From an uncultured Alistipes sp. (lineage in GTDB: Bacteria > Bacteroidota > Bacteroidia > Bacteroidales > Rikenellaceae), in NCBI GenBank assembly GCA_947174575.1, contig CAMWJM010000081.1:1-6167 (forward strand): 6,167 nucleotides of DNA. Reading direction: 5' to 3'. The notes below the pieces were generated by a model, which was not told the origin of the DNA, searched no databases, and was given only the letters and a program-made list of their open reading frames with translations. Each line of letters starts with the position of its first letter. Within the stretch, counting starts at the first letter, position 1. This document shows positions 5,812 through 6,167 of the stretch, in pieces. Both the position numbers and the translations under genes were made by a program.

Positions 5812-6167
5812 ATGAAAACAACAGGACGTGTAAACGGCATCATCTCGAACATCGTGATCGTCAAGGCCGACGGCGCCGTCGGGCAGAACGAGATCTGTTA
5901 CGTGTATGCCGGCGAAACGAAGATGATGGCCGAGGTCATCAAGGTCATGGGCGATGCGGCCTATGTCCAGGTATTCGACAGCACCCGCGGGCTGAAGATC
6001 GGCGACCGCGTGGAATTCGAGGGGCACATGCTCGAAGCGACGCTCGCTCCGGGCCTGCTGTCGCGCAACTACGACGGTCTGCAGAACGATCTGGAGAAGA
6101 TGGACGGGCTGTTCATCGCGCGCGGTTCGATCACCGACCCGATCGATTTCGGCGCCGAGTGGGAGTT
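5812..6167 (+). CDS. atpA: V-type ATP synthase/ATPase catalytic subunit A (partial, 5' end)
   Basis: Subunit A (NtpA) carries the nucleotide-hydrolysing sites of the A3B3 head. Only the first 118 codons are present; the window ends before the non-homologous insert is complete and before the P-loop. Residues 1-75 show the N-terminal beta-barrel, starting MKTTGRVNGIISNIVIVKAD, with YVQVFDSTRGLKIGDRVEFEG at 51-71. APGLLSRNYDGLQNDLEKM (79-97) is the family block usually seen as GPGLL...YDGIQRPL. The SRNYDGLQNDLE wording differs from archaeal and Enterococcus-type sequences but agrees with what I remember of Bacteroidetes subunits. The ATG at 5812 lies nine bases after the DUF2764 stop, with the weak leader AAAGATAGGT. 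Subunits B, D, I and K would be expected further right but are not visible. Confidence 0.95.
   Translation, partial: MKTTGRVNGIISNIVIVKADGAVGQNEICYVYAGETKMMAEVIKVMGDAAYVQVFDSTRGLKIGDRVEFEGHMLEATLAPGLLSRNYDGLQNDLEKMDGLFIARGSITDPIDFGAEWE

Noticed and set aside
4876..6027. 383-residue minus-strand frame opposite DUF2764 and atpA
   Set aside because: It spans three genes of the ATPase operon in antisense and has low-quality His/Arg/Val-rich composition.

Overview
The window looks like a chromosomal segment of a GC-rich member of the Bacteroidetes (Bacteroidales), with an Alistipes-like relative the best guess. Three things support this. Genes have A-rich leaders without a clear Shine-Dalgarno sequence. 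Matches to the Bacteroidetes -7 promoter box TAnnTTTG sit upstream of transcription units. The window also carries DUF4301 and a V-type ATPase operon containing DUF2764, both of which I associate with Bacteroidetes. The genus is an inference from GC content and gene content only.

Layout. At the left, two minus-strand genes run toward the window edge: murB (peptidoglycan precursor synthesis) and downstream of it tilS (tRNA-Ile lysidine synthetase, whose C-terminus lies outside the window). They are separated by about 100 bases of AT-rich, word-repetitive inverted-repeat DNA. A 150-base divergent intergenic region with two back-to-back TAnnTTTG boxes separates murB from a plus-strand DUF4301 gene. 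That gene ends at a strong hairpin and faces a small minus-strand gene for a 58-residue basic Ser/Thr-rich protein. A 338-base GC-rich spacer follows, ending in a textbook Bacteroidetes promoter. This promoter drives the start of a V-type ATPase operon on the plus strand: subunit E, a DUF2764 protein in the place expected for subunit C, and the first 118 codons of catalytic subunit A, which is cut by the right edge.

The genes are mostly housekeeping: cell wall precursor reduction, tRNA decoding fidelity and a membrane rotary ATPase. I found no mobile element, CRISPR array, tRNA, rRNA or defence island. The parts least explained by known biology are the DUF4301 protein, which carries motifs resembling UDP-sugar pyrophosphorylases, the 58-residue basic protein, and the intergenic symmetric elements. 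None of these amounts to a demonstrated new system.
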